DNA from: JACVRW01 sp034664085
GTDB taxonomy: Bacteria > Actinomycetota > Thermoleophilia > Solirubrobacterales > Thermoleophilaceae
Length of the DNA stretch: 64,000 nt
Reading direction: 5' to 3'
Assembly: GCA_034664085.1 (NCBI GenBank)
Contig: JAXDII010000099.1
Coordinates: forward strand, 44,450-108,449
The translations under genes were made by a program, and so were the position numbers. The notes under the pieces are model-generated. The model saw nothing but the letters and a program-made list of their open reading frames with translations, ran no database searches and had not been told where the DNA came from. This document shows, in pieces, positions 28,630-37,328 of this stretch (position 1 is the first letter of the stretch; the number at the start of each line of letters is the position of its first letter).

Positions 28630-29244
28630 TCAGATTTGCGCCGCTTCTCGCTCGCGCTCCACGCCGGCGCGCACGCAGCAGCCGGCGAGGTGGTCGTTGA
28701 CGAGGCCGCAGGCCTGCATCGCCGCGTACGCGGTGGTGGGCCCGACGAAGCGGAAGCCGCGGCGCTTGAGCTCCTTCGCAAGCGCGACGGACTCGGGCGT
28801 CGTCGCCGGAAGGTCTCCGAGCCAGCGCGGCGCGCGGCGGCGCCCGCGCGGCGCGTGCGACCAGACCAGCTCCGCGAGCGGCACGTCGAGCGCGGCTGCC
28901 GCGCGGGCGTTGGCGATCGCCGCCTCGATCTTGCCGCGGTGGCGGACGATGCCCGCGTCGGCGAGCAGGCGCTGCACGTCGGCGTCTCCGAAGCCGGCGA
29001 CCGCGTCGATCTCGAAGCCGGCGAAGGCGGCGCGGAAGCCCTCGCGCTTGCGCAGGATGGTCAGCCACGACAGCCCCGACTGGAAGCCCTCCAGCACCAT
29101 CCGCTCGTACAGGCCGCGGTCGTCGGTCACGGGCCTCCCCCACTCCTCGTCGTGGTAGCGCACGTACTCCGCAGAGGACGCGCCCCACGGGCAGCGGGCG
29201 TGTCCGTCCGGCCCTCTCACGAGCCGGGTGGAGCGCTCAGCCAC
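28630..29244 (-). CDS. tag: DNA-3-methyladenine glycosylase I
   Basis: A 204-residue base-excision enzyme that removes 3-methyladenine. The TagI signature is clear: RCPWGASSAEYVRYHDEEWGRPVTDDRGLYERMVLEGFQSGLSWLTILRKREGFRAAFAGFE, then FVGPTTAYAAMQACGLVNDHLAGCC. The zinc ligands of E. coli Tag (Cys4, His17, His175, Cys179) have counterparts in the CPWG cysteine, the YHDEEW histidine and the NDHLAGC His/Cys. The frame is open to 29328, but GTG 29244 (VAERSTRLVRGPDGHARCPWG) avoids overlap with the divergent flippase gene and is preferred. It is an isolated repair gene among envelope genes. Confidence 0.92.
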   Translation of the reverse strand: MAERSTRLVRGPDGHARCPWGASSAEYVRYHDEEWGRPVTDDRGLYERMVLEGFQSGLSWLTILRKREGFRAAFAGFEIDAVAGFGDADVQRLLADAGIVRHRGKIEAAIANARAAAALDVPLAELVWSHAPRGRRRAPRWLGDLPATTPESVALAKELKRRGFRFVGPTTAYAAMQACGLVNDHLAGCCVRAGVEREREAAQI

Positions 29245-29306
29245 GCGATCCGGCGGCGCCGCGGCAAGCTGCGTCCTGTGCCAGCGGTCGGGGGTAGTCT
29301 GGCGCG

Positions 29307-30623
29307 GTGCGTGTCTCCGCCCTCTCACGACCGAGGTCGACGGCCCTGCGGGCGCGCTTCGCGGAGCTGACCCGGTCGGACACCGGACGTGCGGCCGGCC
29401 TCGGCGCGGCCGTGATCGTCTCCAACACGCTGGCGCTCGCTTTCACCGTCATCTTCGCCCGGCTGCTCGGGGCGTCCGGGTACGGCTCGCTGGCGGTGCT
29501 GATCTCGGCGTTCATCATCCTCATGGTCCCAGGGTCGGCGCTGCAGATCGCCGCCGCTCGGGAGGTCAGCCGCGACCTCGCCGCGGGCACCGCGGACGCC
29601 GGCGCGGGCGTCCACCGGTGGCTGAAGCGCCTGGCGGTGGCGACGGTGGTGGTCGCCGTGCTGGCGATCCCGCTGCGCTCGCTGATCGGCGCCCTGATCA
29701 ACGTGGACCAGCTCTGGGCCGCCGCCGCGGTGCCGGTCACGGCCATGCTGTGGATCATCCTGTCGATCGAGCGCGGGGTGCTGCAGGGCTTCCAGCGCTA
29801 CCGCACCGTCGCGCTCAGCATCGTCGGCGAGGCGTCGTCACGGATCGTCTTCGCGCTGCTGCTGGTGGCCGGCGGCCTGGACGTGACGGGCGCGTTCCTC
29901 AGCAGCGCCTTCTCGCTGATCGTCGTCGCGCTCGTGCTGCTGATCCCGCTCGAGCGCCAGCTCCAGGGCGTGCGAACCGAGGGCGCGAAGGACGTCCGGC
30001 TGCGCGACCTGCTCGCCGGGGCGTGGGTCCCGGTGATCGGGCTGACGCTGCTGCTCGGCCTGCAGGAGCTGCACATCATCATCGTCAAGCACGAGGCGTC
30101 GGACGACGCCGCGGGCGCGTACGCCGTCGCGGCGGTGGCGGCCAAGGCGGTCATCTGGATCGCGGTCGGCCTCGGCATGTACCTGCTGCCCGAAGCGGCC
30201 AGGCGGGCCAAGACCGGCATCGACGCGCGGCCGATCCTGCTGCGCACGCTGGGCCTGATCGTCGCGGCCGGGGTGCCGATGGTCCTGATCTACACGGTCG
30301 CCGGGAAGCCGCTGCTGTCGGCGGTGTTCGGCGAGGACCTGACCGAGGCGTCGGGCGCGCTGCCCTGGCTGGGGCTCGCCATGACGCTGCTGGCGTGCGC
30401 CTACCTCTGCGTGCAGTACCTGCTCGCGATGGGCCGCGCGAGCTTCATCCCGGTCCTGGCCGCGGCCGCCGTGGTGGAGGTGGTGGCGCTGATCGCGATC
30501 GGCGCCAACCTGACCGCCATCGCGCTCGCCCTGTTCGGGCTCCAGGTGGTCTGTGCGGCGACGCTGCTGACGCTCTCGCTGCGCAAGGCCGAGCCCGGCA
30601 CGCACAGCTACCTGCCGGTCTGA
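29307..30623 (+). CDS. Polysaccharide flippase (Wzx/MATE-like, MOP superfamily)
   Basis: A 438-residue protein with about 12 hydrophobic segments and the MOP-flippase opening GLGAAVIVSNTLALAFTVIFARLLGASGYGSLAVLISAFIILMVPGSALQIAAAREV. These proteins move lipid-linked oligosaccharide units across the cytoplasmic membrane. It is the first of two flippases here (the other at 37.3-38.8 kb), implying two polymers or two lipid-linked substrates. GTG 29307 has TAGTCT (29295-29300) 6 bases upstream. The 3' end overlaps the convergent GT4 gene by 16 bases. Confidence 0.88.
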   Translation: MRVSALSRPRSTALRARFAELTRSDTGRAAGLGAAVIVSNTLALAFTVIFARLLGASGYGSLAVLISAFIILMVPGSALQIAAAREVSRDLAAGTADAGAGVHRWLKRLAVATVVVAVLAIPLRSLIGALINVDQLWAAAAVPVTAMLWIILSIERGVLQGFQRYRTVALSIVGEASSRIVFALLLVAGGLDVTGAFLSSAFSLIVVALVLLIPLERQLQGVRTEGAKDVRLRDLLAGAWVPVIGLTLLLGLQELHIIIVKHEASDDAAGAYAVAAVAAKAVIWIAVGLGMYLLPEAARRAKTGIDARPILLRTLGLIVAAGVPMVLIYTVAGKPLLSAVFGEDLTEASGALPWLGLAMTLLACAYLCVQYLLAMGRASFIPVLAAAAVVEVVALIAIGANLTAIALALFGLQVVCAATLLTLSLRKAEPGTHSYLPV

Positions 30624-31762
30624 CCGGCGCCCTCTGCCTCGGCGAACAGCTCGGCGAGGCGGCCGGCCTGCCGGCGCACGTCGGCCGCCCGCTCGGCAAA
30701 GGCGCGCCCGGCCCTGCCCATCGCCTCGCGCTCGGCGCCCGGACGGTCGAGCACGCCGCGCACGGCCTCGGCCAGCGCGCGGCGGTCGCCGGCGGGATGG
30801 AGCGCGCCCCACTCGGGCTCCACCACCTCGGGGTTGCCGACGGCGTCGCTGGCGACCACCGGCACGCCCAGGGCGATCGCCTCCTTGAGGACCATCGGGA
30901 TGCCGTCCCGCGAGCCGTCGGCCGCGACCACGCTCGGCGCCACGAGCACGGCGGCCTGCTCGATCAGCTCCAGTACACGCGCGCGGGGAAGAGCTCCCGC
31001 GAAGGTCGCCGCGCCGCCCGCCACCCCTTCGAGCTCGGCGCGCAGCGGCCCGTCGCCGGCGATCACGACCTTGCGCCCCAGCTCCACCGCCACCGCGGCG
31101 AGGTCGGCGAAGCCCTTCTGACCGACGAGCCGCCCCACGGCGACGACCGGGCCGTCGGCGGCGTATGGGGTGCTGCGCCGCAGGCGCTCCAGGTCGAGGC
31201 CGACCGGGACGACCTCGATGCGTCCGTCGCCGGGGGCGAGACGCTCCACCTCGCGGCGGTCGTACTCGCAGACCACCGCCGCGAAGGCGGCCTCGCGCAG
31301 GCGCAGGCGCAGGCCGGCCGGGTCTGCGAAGAGGTCCGTCGAGTGGCCCGTGAACGAGTGGCTGCGGCCGGCCAGGCGGCCGAGCAGCCGGGCGATGTCA
31401 GCCGCCTCGGTTGCGAAGTGCGCGTGCAGGTGGGTGGCCGCGCGAGCGGTCGGCGTCCAAGCGGCCACGCGCGCCAGCCCGCGCGGCCGGTCGCCGTCCG
31501 GCGGCCAGGGCCCCGGCGTGCGGAGGAAGCGCAGCGCCTCGGCCGGGCGGCGCGCGGCGGCCGCCGCCAGCGCGGCGAGGCGGCGGGCCGGGTGCGGCGG
31601 GTAGGACGCCGCAAAGCGCGCCTCGGCGAGGTCGGGGAAGGCGCCCGGCTGGAGCGCCAGCACCGACGGCTCGGCGCCGGCGCGCGCGAGCGCCACCAGC
31701 TCGTCCTCGACGAAGGTCTGCGACAGCTCCGGGTAGCGCTCGAGGACGTAGGCCACCGCCAT
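30608..31762 (-). CDS. GT4 family glycosyltransferase (exopolysaccharide type)
   Basis: A 384-residue GT-B glycosyltransferase. The N-terminus MAVAYVLERYPELSQTFVEDELVALARAG is typical of GT4 enzymes of exopolysaccharide clusters. HLHAHFATEAADIARLLG and SFTGHSTDLF follow. The C-terminal nucleotide-sugar domain has VVAVGRLVGQKGFADLAAV, VVIAGDGPLRAELEGVAG and VVAADGSRDGIPMVLKEAIALGVPVVASDAVGNPEVV, with the EX7E motif at KEAIALGVPVVASD. It transfers a sugar from a nucleotide donor in the cytoplasm; donor and acceptor are unknown. The frame is open to 31921, but ATG 31762, with TAGCTT (31771-31776) 8 bases upstream, is the start. Confidence 0.9.
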   Translation of the reverse strand: MAVAYVLERYPELSQTFVEDELVALARAGAEPSVLALQPGAFPDLAEARFAASYPPHPARRLAALAAAAARRPAEALRFLRTPGPWPPDGDRPRGLARVAAWTPTARAATHLHAHFATEAADIARLLGRLAGRSHSFTGHSTDLFADPAGLRLRLREAAFAAVVCEYDRREVERLAPGDGRIEVVPVGLDLERLRRSTPYAADGPVVAVGRLVGQKGFADLAAVAVELGRKVVIAGDGPLRAELEGVAGGAATFAGALPRARVLELIEQAAVLVAPSVVAADGSRDGIPMVLKEAIALGVPVVASDAVGNPEVVEPEWGALHPAGDRRALAEAVRGVLDRPGAEREAMGRAGRAFAERAADVRRQAGRLAELFAEAEGAGQTGR

Positions 31763-31788
31763 GGCGCGCAAAGCTACCCGGGCGCCGG

Positions 31789-31838
31789 GGGGTTGGGCGC
31801 TTTTTGGGTCGATATGAACCCATAAAGCGACCAACCCC
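31789..31838. repeat. R2 palindrome, copy 2
   Basis: A 50-base imperfect palindrome with 25-base arms centred on TGGGTCGATATGAACCCA (31805-31822). The arms GGGGTTGGGCGCTTT and AAAGCGACCAACCCC match with only three or four mismatches. It resembles copy 1 at 16823-16874, with some differences that keep pairing. It lies between the divergent GT4 and rfbF genes. The rest of the 171-base gap holds a GC-rich stretch and the rfbF promoter. Confidence 0.75.
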
Positions 31839-31918
31839 GGCCGAGCGGGGGCGGCGCCCCGGGCCGAGCAGAGGGGCCACCCCGGGCCGAAGCGGCGGGC
31901 TCGGGGCCGGCCGGACTG

Positions 31919-31933
31919 CATAATGGCCGCGCC
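31919..31933 (+). promoter_or_regulatory. Probable promoter of rfbF
   Basis: CATAAT (31919-31924), preceded by TG, stands out in a GC-rich region. It lies 9 bases before the rfbF ATG, leaving no space for a ribosome binding site. The spacing matches the other leaderless-type starts in the window. Confidence 0.45.
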
Positions 31934-32659
31934 ATGGCCGAGACGCAGACGCGCACGGTGGCGATCCTCTGCGGGGGCCGGGGAACGCGCCTACAGGAGC
32001 ACACGCAGTCGATCCCGAAGCCGCTCGTGGAGATCGGCGGGCGCCCGATCCTCTGGCACGTGATCATGATCTACCTGGCCCAGGGGTTCACGCGCTTCGT
32101 GCTCTGCACCGGCTACAAGGGCGAGCTGATCGAGGACTTCGCCGCCGCGCAGGAGTGGCCCGACGCCGTCGACATCCAGTGCGTCGACACTGGCCTTGAC
32201 ACGCCCACCGGCGGGCGCCTCGCGCTCGTGCGCGGGATGCTCGAGGGCGGCACCTTCTGCGCCACCTACGGCGACGGGCTGGCCGACATCGACCTCGGCC
32301 AGCTGACGGGCTTCCACCGCGAGCACGGCGCGCTGGCCACGATGACGGTCGTGCAGCCGGTGCTCCAGTTCGGCGTGGCAGCGCTGGACAGCGACCAGCG
32401 CGTGATCGGGTTCGAGGAGAAGCCGCGCTCGGAGCACTGGGTCAACGGCGGCTTCTTCTGCTTCGAGCCGGCCGCGCTGGACTACATCGAGGAGACCTCG
32501 GTGCTGGAGCGCGAGCCGCTCGAGCGGCTCGCCTCCGACGGTGAGCTGCGGGCCTTTCGGCACAGCTCGTTCTGGGGCTGCATGGACACCTACAAGGACG
32601 CCGTGACGCTCAACGACGTGTGGGCCGACGGGCACGCGCCGTGGAAGCTCTGGAAGTGA
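31934..32659 (+). CDS. rfbF: Glucose-1-phosphate cytidylyltransferase
   Basis: A 241-residue RfbF homolog that makes CDP-glucose from glucose-1-phosphate and CTP, the first step to CDP-3,6-dideoxyhexoses. Motifs: VAILCGGRGTRLQEHTQSIPKPLVEIGGRPILWHVIMIY (nucleotide loop), FVLCTGYKGELIEDF, CATYGDGLADID (metal Asp), VQPVLQFGVAAL, FEEKPRSEHWVNGGFFCFEPAALDYI and FWGCMDTYKDAVTLNDVW. The last two are hallmarks of cytidylyltransferases rather than thymidylyltransferases. The next enzyme, CDP-glucose 4,6-dehydratase (RfbG), is not in the window, but the one after it, RfbH, follows directly. It heads a three-gene operon. Confidence 0.95.
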   Translation: MAETQTRTVAILCGGRGTRLQEHTQSIPKPLVEIGGRPILWHVIMIYLAQGFTRFVLCTGYKGELIEDFAAAQEWPDAVDIQCVDTGLDTPTGGRLALVRGMLEGGTFCATYGDGLADIDLGQLTGFHREHGALATMTVVQPVLQFGVAALDSDQRVIGFEEKPRSEHWVNGGFFCFEPAALDYIEETSVLEREPLERLASDGELRAFRHSSFWGCMDTYKDAVTLNDVWADGHAPWKLWK

Positions 32660-32695
32660 AGCGGAGCGGCGATAACGCGAGCTAGAGTGGCCGCG

Positions 32696-34012
32696 ATGGC
32701 GGCTACCGAGCTCGAGCAGGCCCGCGCGGATGTCCTGGAGCGGGTGCGCCGCTACGCGGAGGCGGCCCTGGAACCGCCCGAGTTCGTCCCGGGCGAGACA
32801 ACCGTGCCGGTCGGCGGGCGGGTGCTCGGGTCGCCCGAGCTGGCGGCGCTGGTGGACGCCTCGCTCGACGGCTGGCTCACCGAGGGCCGCTTCGCCCGCA
32901 GCTTCTCCGAGCGCTTCGCCGCCGTGGCCGGGCGCACGCACGTGGCCGTGACCGGCTCGGGCTCGCAGGCCAACCTGCTCGCCATCGCGGCCATGCTCTC
33001 GCCGCTGCACGAGCGGCCGCTGCGCCCCGGCGACGAGGTGATCACGCCGGCGATCGGGTTCCCGACGACCGTCAACCCGCTCTACCAGCACGGCCTCGTG
33101 CCGGTCTACGTGGACGTCGACCCGGAGACCTTCAACCCGTCGCTGGAGGCGATCGCAGGCGCCGTCGGCGAGCGCACCCGCGCGATCGTGCTGGCGCACT
33201 GCCTCGGCAACCCCGCCGACGCGGCCGGACTCGAGCGGCTCTGCGCCGAGCGCGACCTGATGCTGATCGAGGACTGCTGCGACGCGCTGGGCTCGACCTA
33301 CGCCGGGCGGCCCGTGGGCACGTTCGGCCACGCCGCCACGTACTCGTTCTATCCCGCCCACCACATGACGATGGGCGAGGGCGGCGCCGTCGCGACCGAC
33401 GACCCGTCATGGGCGCGGGCGGTCTCCTCGCTGCGCGAGTGGGGCCGCGACTGCTGGTGTCCGCCGGGGGTCAACGACGCCTGCGGCCACCGATTCGAGG
33501 GCCAGTTCGGCACGCTGCCGGTGGGCTACGACCACAAGTACGTCTTCAACCACCTGGGCTACAACTTCAAGATCACCGACATGCAGGCGGCGCTCGGCCT
33601 GGCGCAGCTCGACCGCCTGGACGGCTTCCACGCCCGCCGGCGCCACAACTTCGCGCGCCTGCGAACGGCGCTGGAGCCGCTCGAGCAGCAGCTCGTCCTG
33701 CCCGTCGCGCTGCCCGAGGCGGATCCCTCCTGGTTCGGCTTCCCGTTCACGCTGCGGGAGGGCAGCGGAGCCGACCGGCGCCGGCTCCAGGTGTTCCTCC
33801 AGACGCGCCGCGTCGACAGCCGGCTGCTGCTGGCCGGCAACCTGACTCGCCAGCCCGCCTACCAGGGCCTGGAGCACCGCGTGGCCGGCTCGCTCGACGT
33901 GGCCGACCGGATCACCGAGGCGTCGGTGTGGGTCGGCGTCTACCCGGGGCTGACCGACCCGATGATCGACTGGATCGCCGAGTCGATCGCGGACTTCCTG
34001 CGGCCCACGTAG
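32696..34012 (+). CDS. rfbH: CDP-4-dehydro-6-deoxyglucose 3-dehydrase (E1, RfbH)
   Basis: A 438-residue DegT/AHBA-fold enzyme that, with a reductase, removes the C3 hydroxyl of CDP-4-keto-6-deoxyglucose. Unlike aminotransferases it lacks the PLP lysine: the motif reads SFYPAHHMTMGEGG, with His222 at the lysine position. The unusual iron-sulfur pattern C-x57-C-x1-C-x7-C is exact, with Cys195 (EDCC), Cys253 and Cys255 (RDCWC) and Cys263. FGTLPVGYDHKYVFNHLGYNFKITDMQAALGLAQL is also family-typical. ATG 32696 is chosen over GTG 32687 because TAGAGT (32683-32688) sits 7 bases before it. The reductase partner (E3) and RfbG are not seen nearby. Confidence 0.94.
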   Translation: MAATELEQARADVLERVRRYAEAALEPPEFVPGETTVPVGGRVLGSPELAALVDASLDGWLTEGRFARSFSERFAAVAGRTHVAVTGSGSQANLLAIAAMLSPLHERPLRPGDEVITPAIGFPTTVNPLYQHGLVPVYVDVDPETFNPSLEAIAGAVGERTRAIVLAHCLGNPADAAGLERLCAERDLMLIEDCCDALGSTYAGRPVGTFGHAATYSFYPAHHMTMGEGGAVATDDPSWARAVSSLREWGRDCWCPPGVNDACGHRFEGQFGTLPVGYDHKYVFNHLGYNFKITDMQAALGLAQLDRLDGFHARRRHNFARLRTALEPLEQQLVLPVALPEADPSWFGFPFTLREGSGADRRRLQVFLQTRRVDSRLLLAGNLTRQPAYQGLEHRVAGSLDVADRITEASVWVGVYPGLTDPMIDWIAESIADFLRPT

Positions 34013-34878
34013 TGCTCGACCGGCTGCGCGGGGCGGCGGCGTATCGGCTGCGGCGCGGCTGGGGCCGCCTGGCCGACGCGGGGGACGCGCTGGCCGGCCG
34101 CCGCGACCCGCTCGTCCCGCCGCGGCGGCTGATCACGGGCGACTACGGGGACTACCGCGAGCTCGGCAACGAGTTCCGCGACGCCTTCGTGAGCTGCGGC
34201 GGCCTGCGCCCGGCCGACGCCGTCCTCGACGTCGGCTGCGGGCCGGGCCGCATGGCGGTGCCGCTCACCGGCTTCCTCGACCGCGAAGCGCGCTACGAGG
34301 GCTTCGACGTGGTCGCGGACGAGGTGCGCTGGTGCCAGGAGCAGATCACGCCGCGCTTCCCCAACTTCGCGTTCACGCGCGTGGACCTCCACAACCCGCT
34401 CTACAACCCCGCCGGGGCCGTCCCGGCCAGCGAGTTCCGCTTCCCCTACGCGGACGACAGCTTCGACTTCGCGTTCCTCACCTCGGTGTTCACGCACATG
34501 CTCCCGGACGAGGTCGAGCGCTACCTCTCCGAGCTGCGCCGGACGCTCAGGCCGTCGGGCCGCGTCTTCGCCACGTGGTTTTTGATCAACGCCGAGTCGA
34601 CCCGCCTGATCGAGCAGGGCAGCAGCTACTTCGCGTTCCCCCACGAGCGCGGCGCCGCGCGCATCGAGGATCCGCGGTCCCCGCCCGCCGCGGTCGCCTA
34701 CCCGGAGGACTGGCTGCGCGAGCAGCTCGCGCGCCACGGGTTCGCAGTGGAATCGGTGCACGCCGGGTACTGGTGCGGGCGCGACCACTCGGTGCGCTGG
34801 CGCTGGCAGGACGTGACGGTGCTCAGCGGCGCAGCACGTACACCGTCGCGCAGCCGTAGCGGTCGACCCGCTCGATGA
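34012..34878 (+). CDS. Class I SAM-dependent methyltransferase
   Basis: A 288-residue Rossmann-fold methyltransferase. The SAM loop is VLDVGCGPGRMAVPLTGFL, with acidic motif II in YEGFDVVADEV, the later FPYADDSFDFAFLTSVFTHMLPDEVERYLSELRRTLRPSGRVFATWFLIN and C-terminal strands. The target is probably a sugar of the 3,6-dideoxyhexose branch, given its coupling to rfbF and rfbH. GTG 34012 overlaps the rfbH stop by one base (TAGTG). The 3' end overlaps the convergent family A gene by 56 bases. Confidence 0.88.
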   Translation: MLDRLRGAAAYRLRRGWGRLADAGDALAGRRDPLVPPRRLITGDYGDYRELGNEFRDAFVSCGGLRPADAVLDVGCGPGRMAVPLTGFLDREARYEGFDVVADEVRWCQEQITPRFPNFAFTRVDLHNPLYNPAGAVPASEFRFPYADDSFDFAFLTSVFTHMLPDEVERYLSELRRTLRPSGRVFATWFLINAESTRLIEQGSSYFAFPHERGAARIEDPRSPPAAVAYPEDWLREQLARHGFAVESVHAGYWCGRDHSVRWRWQDVTVLSGAARTPSRSRSGRPAR

Positions 34879-36472
34879 GCGGCCGCAGCTCGGCGCGCAG
34901 GTCGGCCAGCTCGCGGCAGTCCGCGAACAGGAAGCGGGCGCCGGTCGAGCGCACGAACGAGCGCGCGCGCTCGCCGGTGAGCCGTCCCTCGAACAGGGCG
35001 TCGGCGCGCTCGCGCCGCTTGTTGAAGTCGGGCGACCACGACAGCGCCCCCACGTAGACCTCGCGCCCGGTCGTGTACGGCAGCATGAAGCCCGCGTAGA
35101 GCGGGCCGAGCACGCCGCCGGGACGTGGGTCCTCCTCGAGCGCCCGCAGCGCGCGGTGCTCGTCGGAGAAGATGAAATACGGCTCGGCCCCGGCGTGGAT
35201 GGTGTTCGCCGCGACCTCGAGCTTGTGCGCGAACCCGGGCAGGATCAGCAGCGCCAGCGCCGCCGCCACCAGCACGCCCCGCGGCCGTGGCCAGACGCTC
35301 GTCACCCCCTGGACCGCCAGGATCGAGAGCGGCAGCGCCAGCCCCTGGAACGCGTGGTAGGGAAACGTGCCGGAGGGTTGGAGGAAGACCAGCAGCGCGG
35401 CGATCGGCCAGACCCGCACGGCTACGTCCTGCCAGCTGCGCGCCGGCAGCCGGTACGCCAAGGCGGCCGGCGCCGCCAGCGGCAGCACCGTGAGGACGAT
35501 CGCCCACCACGGCCAGCTCCACTCCGTCTGGGCGCCGGCGCCGTTGGCCTCGGAGGCGAGCTGCCAGGACGGGTCCTCCATCGACAGCACCAGGTAGTAG
35601 AGGGCGGGCAGCGCGACGGCGGCCGGGATCGCCAGCAGCGCCGGCGCCGGCCGCTCGCCCGAGCGAATGAAGCGCAGCGCCTCCACCGCGACCACGATCA
35701 GCGCCAGCGTTGCGCCCTGCCAAGGCTGCAGCCACGCGATCACCAGCGCACCGAGGCTGGCCAGCACCAGGGTGCGCGTGCGCCGCGACCGCCGCCACGA
35801 CTCCGCCGCGAGCAGCACGAGCGGGACGAGGAAGACCGCGATCGCGGTCATCAGGTAGCCGAGCAGGTACTGGCTCGACCACATCTCGCCCGAGATGAAG
35901 TCGAACGTGAACTCGCGCGCGCGCCCGCCCCAGCCGGTCCAGGCGACCACCGCGGTGGCCGGCATCACCGCGAACAGCGCCAGCATCAGCGCAGCCTGCC
36001 GCCTGCCGCCGGCGGGCAGCAGCCGGCGCACGTACAGCAGGCAGCCCGTGAACGTGACCGCAACCGCGACTGGCTTCCAGAGCAGGTAGGCGAGCGGCAC
36101 GGAGATGCCGGTCACACGGTGCAGCAGCCCCGACAGCAGAAAGCCCGGGTGCAGGAAGACTCGCTCGTCGGGGCGCAGGTCGAAGCGGTTGCCGATCAGC
36201 CAGTGCTCGGAGGCCTCGCGGATCCAGGCGAAGTACTGCAGCTGGTCGGCCGCGAACAGGCCGTCGGCGCCAGACAGCGGGCGGCCGCGGGTCAGCAGCG
36301 GAAGCAGCACCGAGAGCGAGACGCCCGCCAGCGCCACCAGGCAGGCCAGCTCGAACGTGTCGAGGCCGAGCCGCCGCGCAACCCGCGGGATCCAGCTCGG
36401 CCGCGCCCCCGTCTCGGATGTCGAGGCGTCTGCCGCGGGAGCGTCACCGGCCAGACGGCCCACGGAGGGCAT
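34823..36472 (-). CDS. Family A polytopic membrane protein, copy 1 (GT-C-like)
   Basis: A 549-residue protein with roughly ten hydrophobic segments and a C-terminal extracytoplasmic domain of about 130 residues. An external-loop motif ADQLQYFAWIREASEHWLIGNRFDL follows the first membrane helix, where GT-C glycosyltransferases carry a catalytic DD/DE. Other family marks are HPGFLLSGL, WLQPWQGATLALI, FPYHAFQGLALPLSILAVQGV, GREVYVGALSWSPDFNKR, ARFLFADC and YGCATVYVLRR. It is probably a lipid-carrier-dependent glycosyltransferase or related envelope enzyme, but no named family is claimed. ATG 36472 has TAGGAT (36479-36484) 6 bases upstream. Three further copies start at 40432, 42109 and 52233. Confidence 0.75.
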   Translation of the reverse strand: MPSVGRLAGDAPAADASTSETGARPSWIPRVARRLGLDTFELACLVALAGVSLSVLLPLLTRGRPLSGADGLFAADQLQYFAWIREASEHWLIGNRFDLRPDERVFLHPGFLLSGLLHRVTGISVPLAYLLWKPVAVAVTFTGCLLYVRRLLPAGGRRQAALMLALFAVMPATAVVAWTGWGGRAREFTFDFISGEMWSSQYLLGYLMTAIAVFLVPLVLLAAESWRRSRRTRTLVLASLGALVIAWLQPWQGATLALIVVAVEALRFIRSGERPAPALLAIPAAVALPALYYLVLSMEDPSWQLASEANGAGAQTEWSWPWWAIVLTVLPLAAPAALAYRLPARSWQDVAVRVWPIAALLVFLQPSGTFPYHAFQGLALPLSILAVQGVTSVWPRPRGVLVAAALALLILPGFAHKLEVAANTIHAGAEPYFIFSDEHRALRALEEDPRPGGVLGPLYAGFMLPYTTGREVYVGALSWSPDFNKRRERADALFEGRLTGERARSFVRSTGARFLFADCRELADLRAELRPLIERVDRYGCATVYVLRR

Positions 36473-36551
36473 GCGGCCATCCTAGCTCCGGCCTGCCGGG
36501 CGGACCGCCGGTCCGGGGCCGCACCCCGCTGCGACCGTATACCTTGGGCAC

Positions 36552-37328
36552 GTGCTCGCCGAGCGCTGGAATCACTACGTCCACGGCACGATGGACAAGT
36601 TCCGCCGCGGCGACCGCACCGCCGCGGATCTGGTGGACCCGTGGCTGCACCGGGACCGCCATCGGCTGCTGCGCCTGACCGACCCGGTGACCTGGGTCCA
36701 GCGCGACCGACGCCGGCGGCTGCTGGCGCTGATGGAGGGCCTGGATGGCGAGCGCGTGCCGGGCGACGTCGTCGAGCTCGGCGTCTACCGGGGCGGCACG
36801 GCGGCCGTGCTCGGTCGCGCCTGCGCCGCGTCGCCGCTCGACCGCCGGCTGTGGCTGTTCGACTCGTTCGAGGGCCTGCCGGCGCCCGGGCCCGAGGACG
36901 GCGAGGAGGCGGCGCGCTTCGCGGGCGGCCGCGCCGACGCGAGCCTCGAGCCGATCGCGGCCCGCATCGGCAACGCCGAGCTGGCGTGCGTCGGCACCCG
37001 CGAGCAGGTGGAGGGCTTCCTGCTCGGCCCCGCCGGCCTGGACCGCTCGCGCGTCGAGTTCGTCCAGGGCTGGTACCAGGACACGCTGCCCCACGCCGAG
37101 GTCGGACAGGTGGCGCTGCTGCACGTCGACTGCGACTGGTACGCCGGCGTGAAGCTCGCGCTCGACACGCTCTACGACTCGGTCGTGCCCGGCGGCTGGG
37201 TGGTGATCGACGACTACGGCGACTGGCCCGGCGCCGCCCGTGCGCTCCACGAGTTCCTCGGCTCGCGCAGCATCGAGGCGCCGCTCGAGCGCGTGGGCCA
37301 CACGCAGGCCTCCTTCCGCAAGCCGTGA
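36552..37328 (+). CDS. TylF/MycF-type macrocin-O-methyltransferase family protein
   Basis: A 258-residue methyltransferase of the TylF family, which O-methylates deoxysugars using SAM and Mg2+. Signatures are GDVVELGVYRGGTAAVLGRA (SAM loop), LWLFDSFEGLPAP, FVQGWYQDTLPHAEVGQVALLHVDCDWYAGVKLALDTLYDSVVPGGWVVIDDYGDWPGAARALHEFL, and the metal-ligand aspartates in HVDCDWY and DDYG. It probably methylates a sugar of the surface polymer. GTG 36552 has TACCTT (36540-36545) 6 bases upstream. It is followed by a second flippase with a GTGA overlap. Confidence 0.88.
   Translation: MLAERWNHYVHGTMDKFRRGDRTAADLVDPWLHRDRHRLLRLTDPVTWVQRDRRRRLLALMEGLDGERVPGDVVELGVYRGGTAAVLGRACAASPLDRRLWLFDSFEGLPAPGPEDGEEAARFAGGRADASLEPIAARIGNAELACVGTREQVEGFLLGPAGLDRSRVEFVQGWYQDTLPHAEVGQVALLHVDCDWYAGVKLALDTLYDSVVPGGWVVIDDYGDWPGAARALHEFLGSRSIEAPLERVGHTQASFRKP

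Noticed and set aside
32696..34012. RfbH first judged to lack one iron-sulfur ligand, since CWCPPGVNDAC has no third cysteine near the others
   Set aside because: The established pattern for E1 is C-x57-C-x1-C-x7-C; counting gives exactly 57 residues from Cys195 to Cys253, so all four ligands are present.
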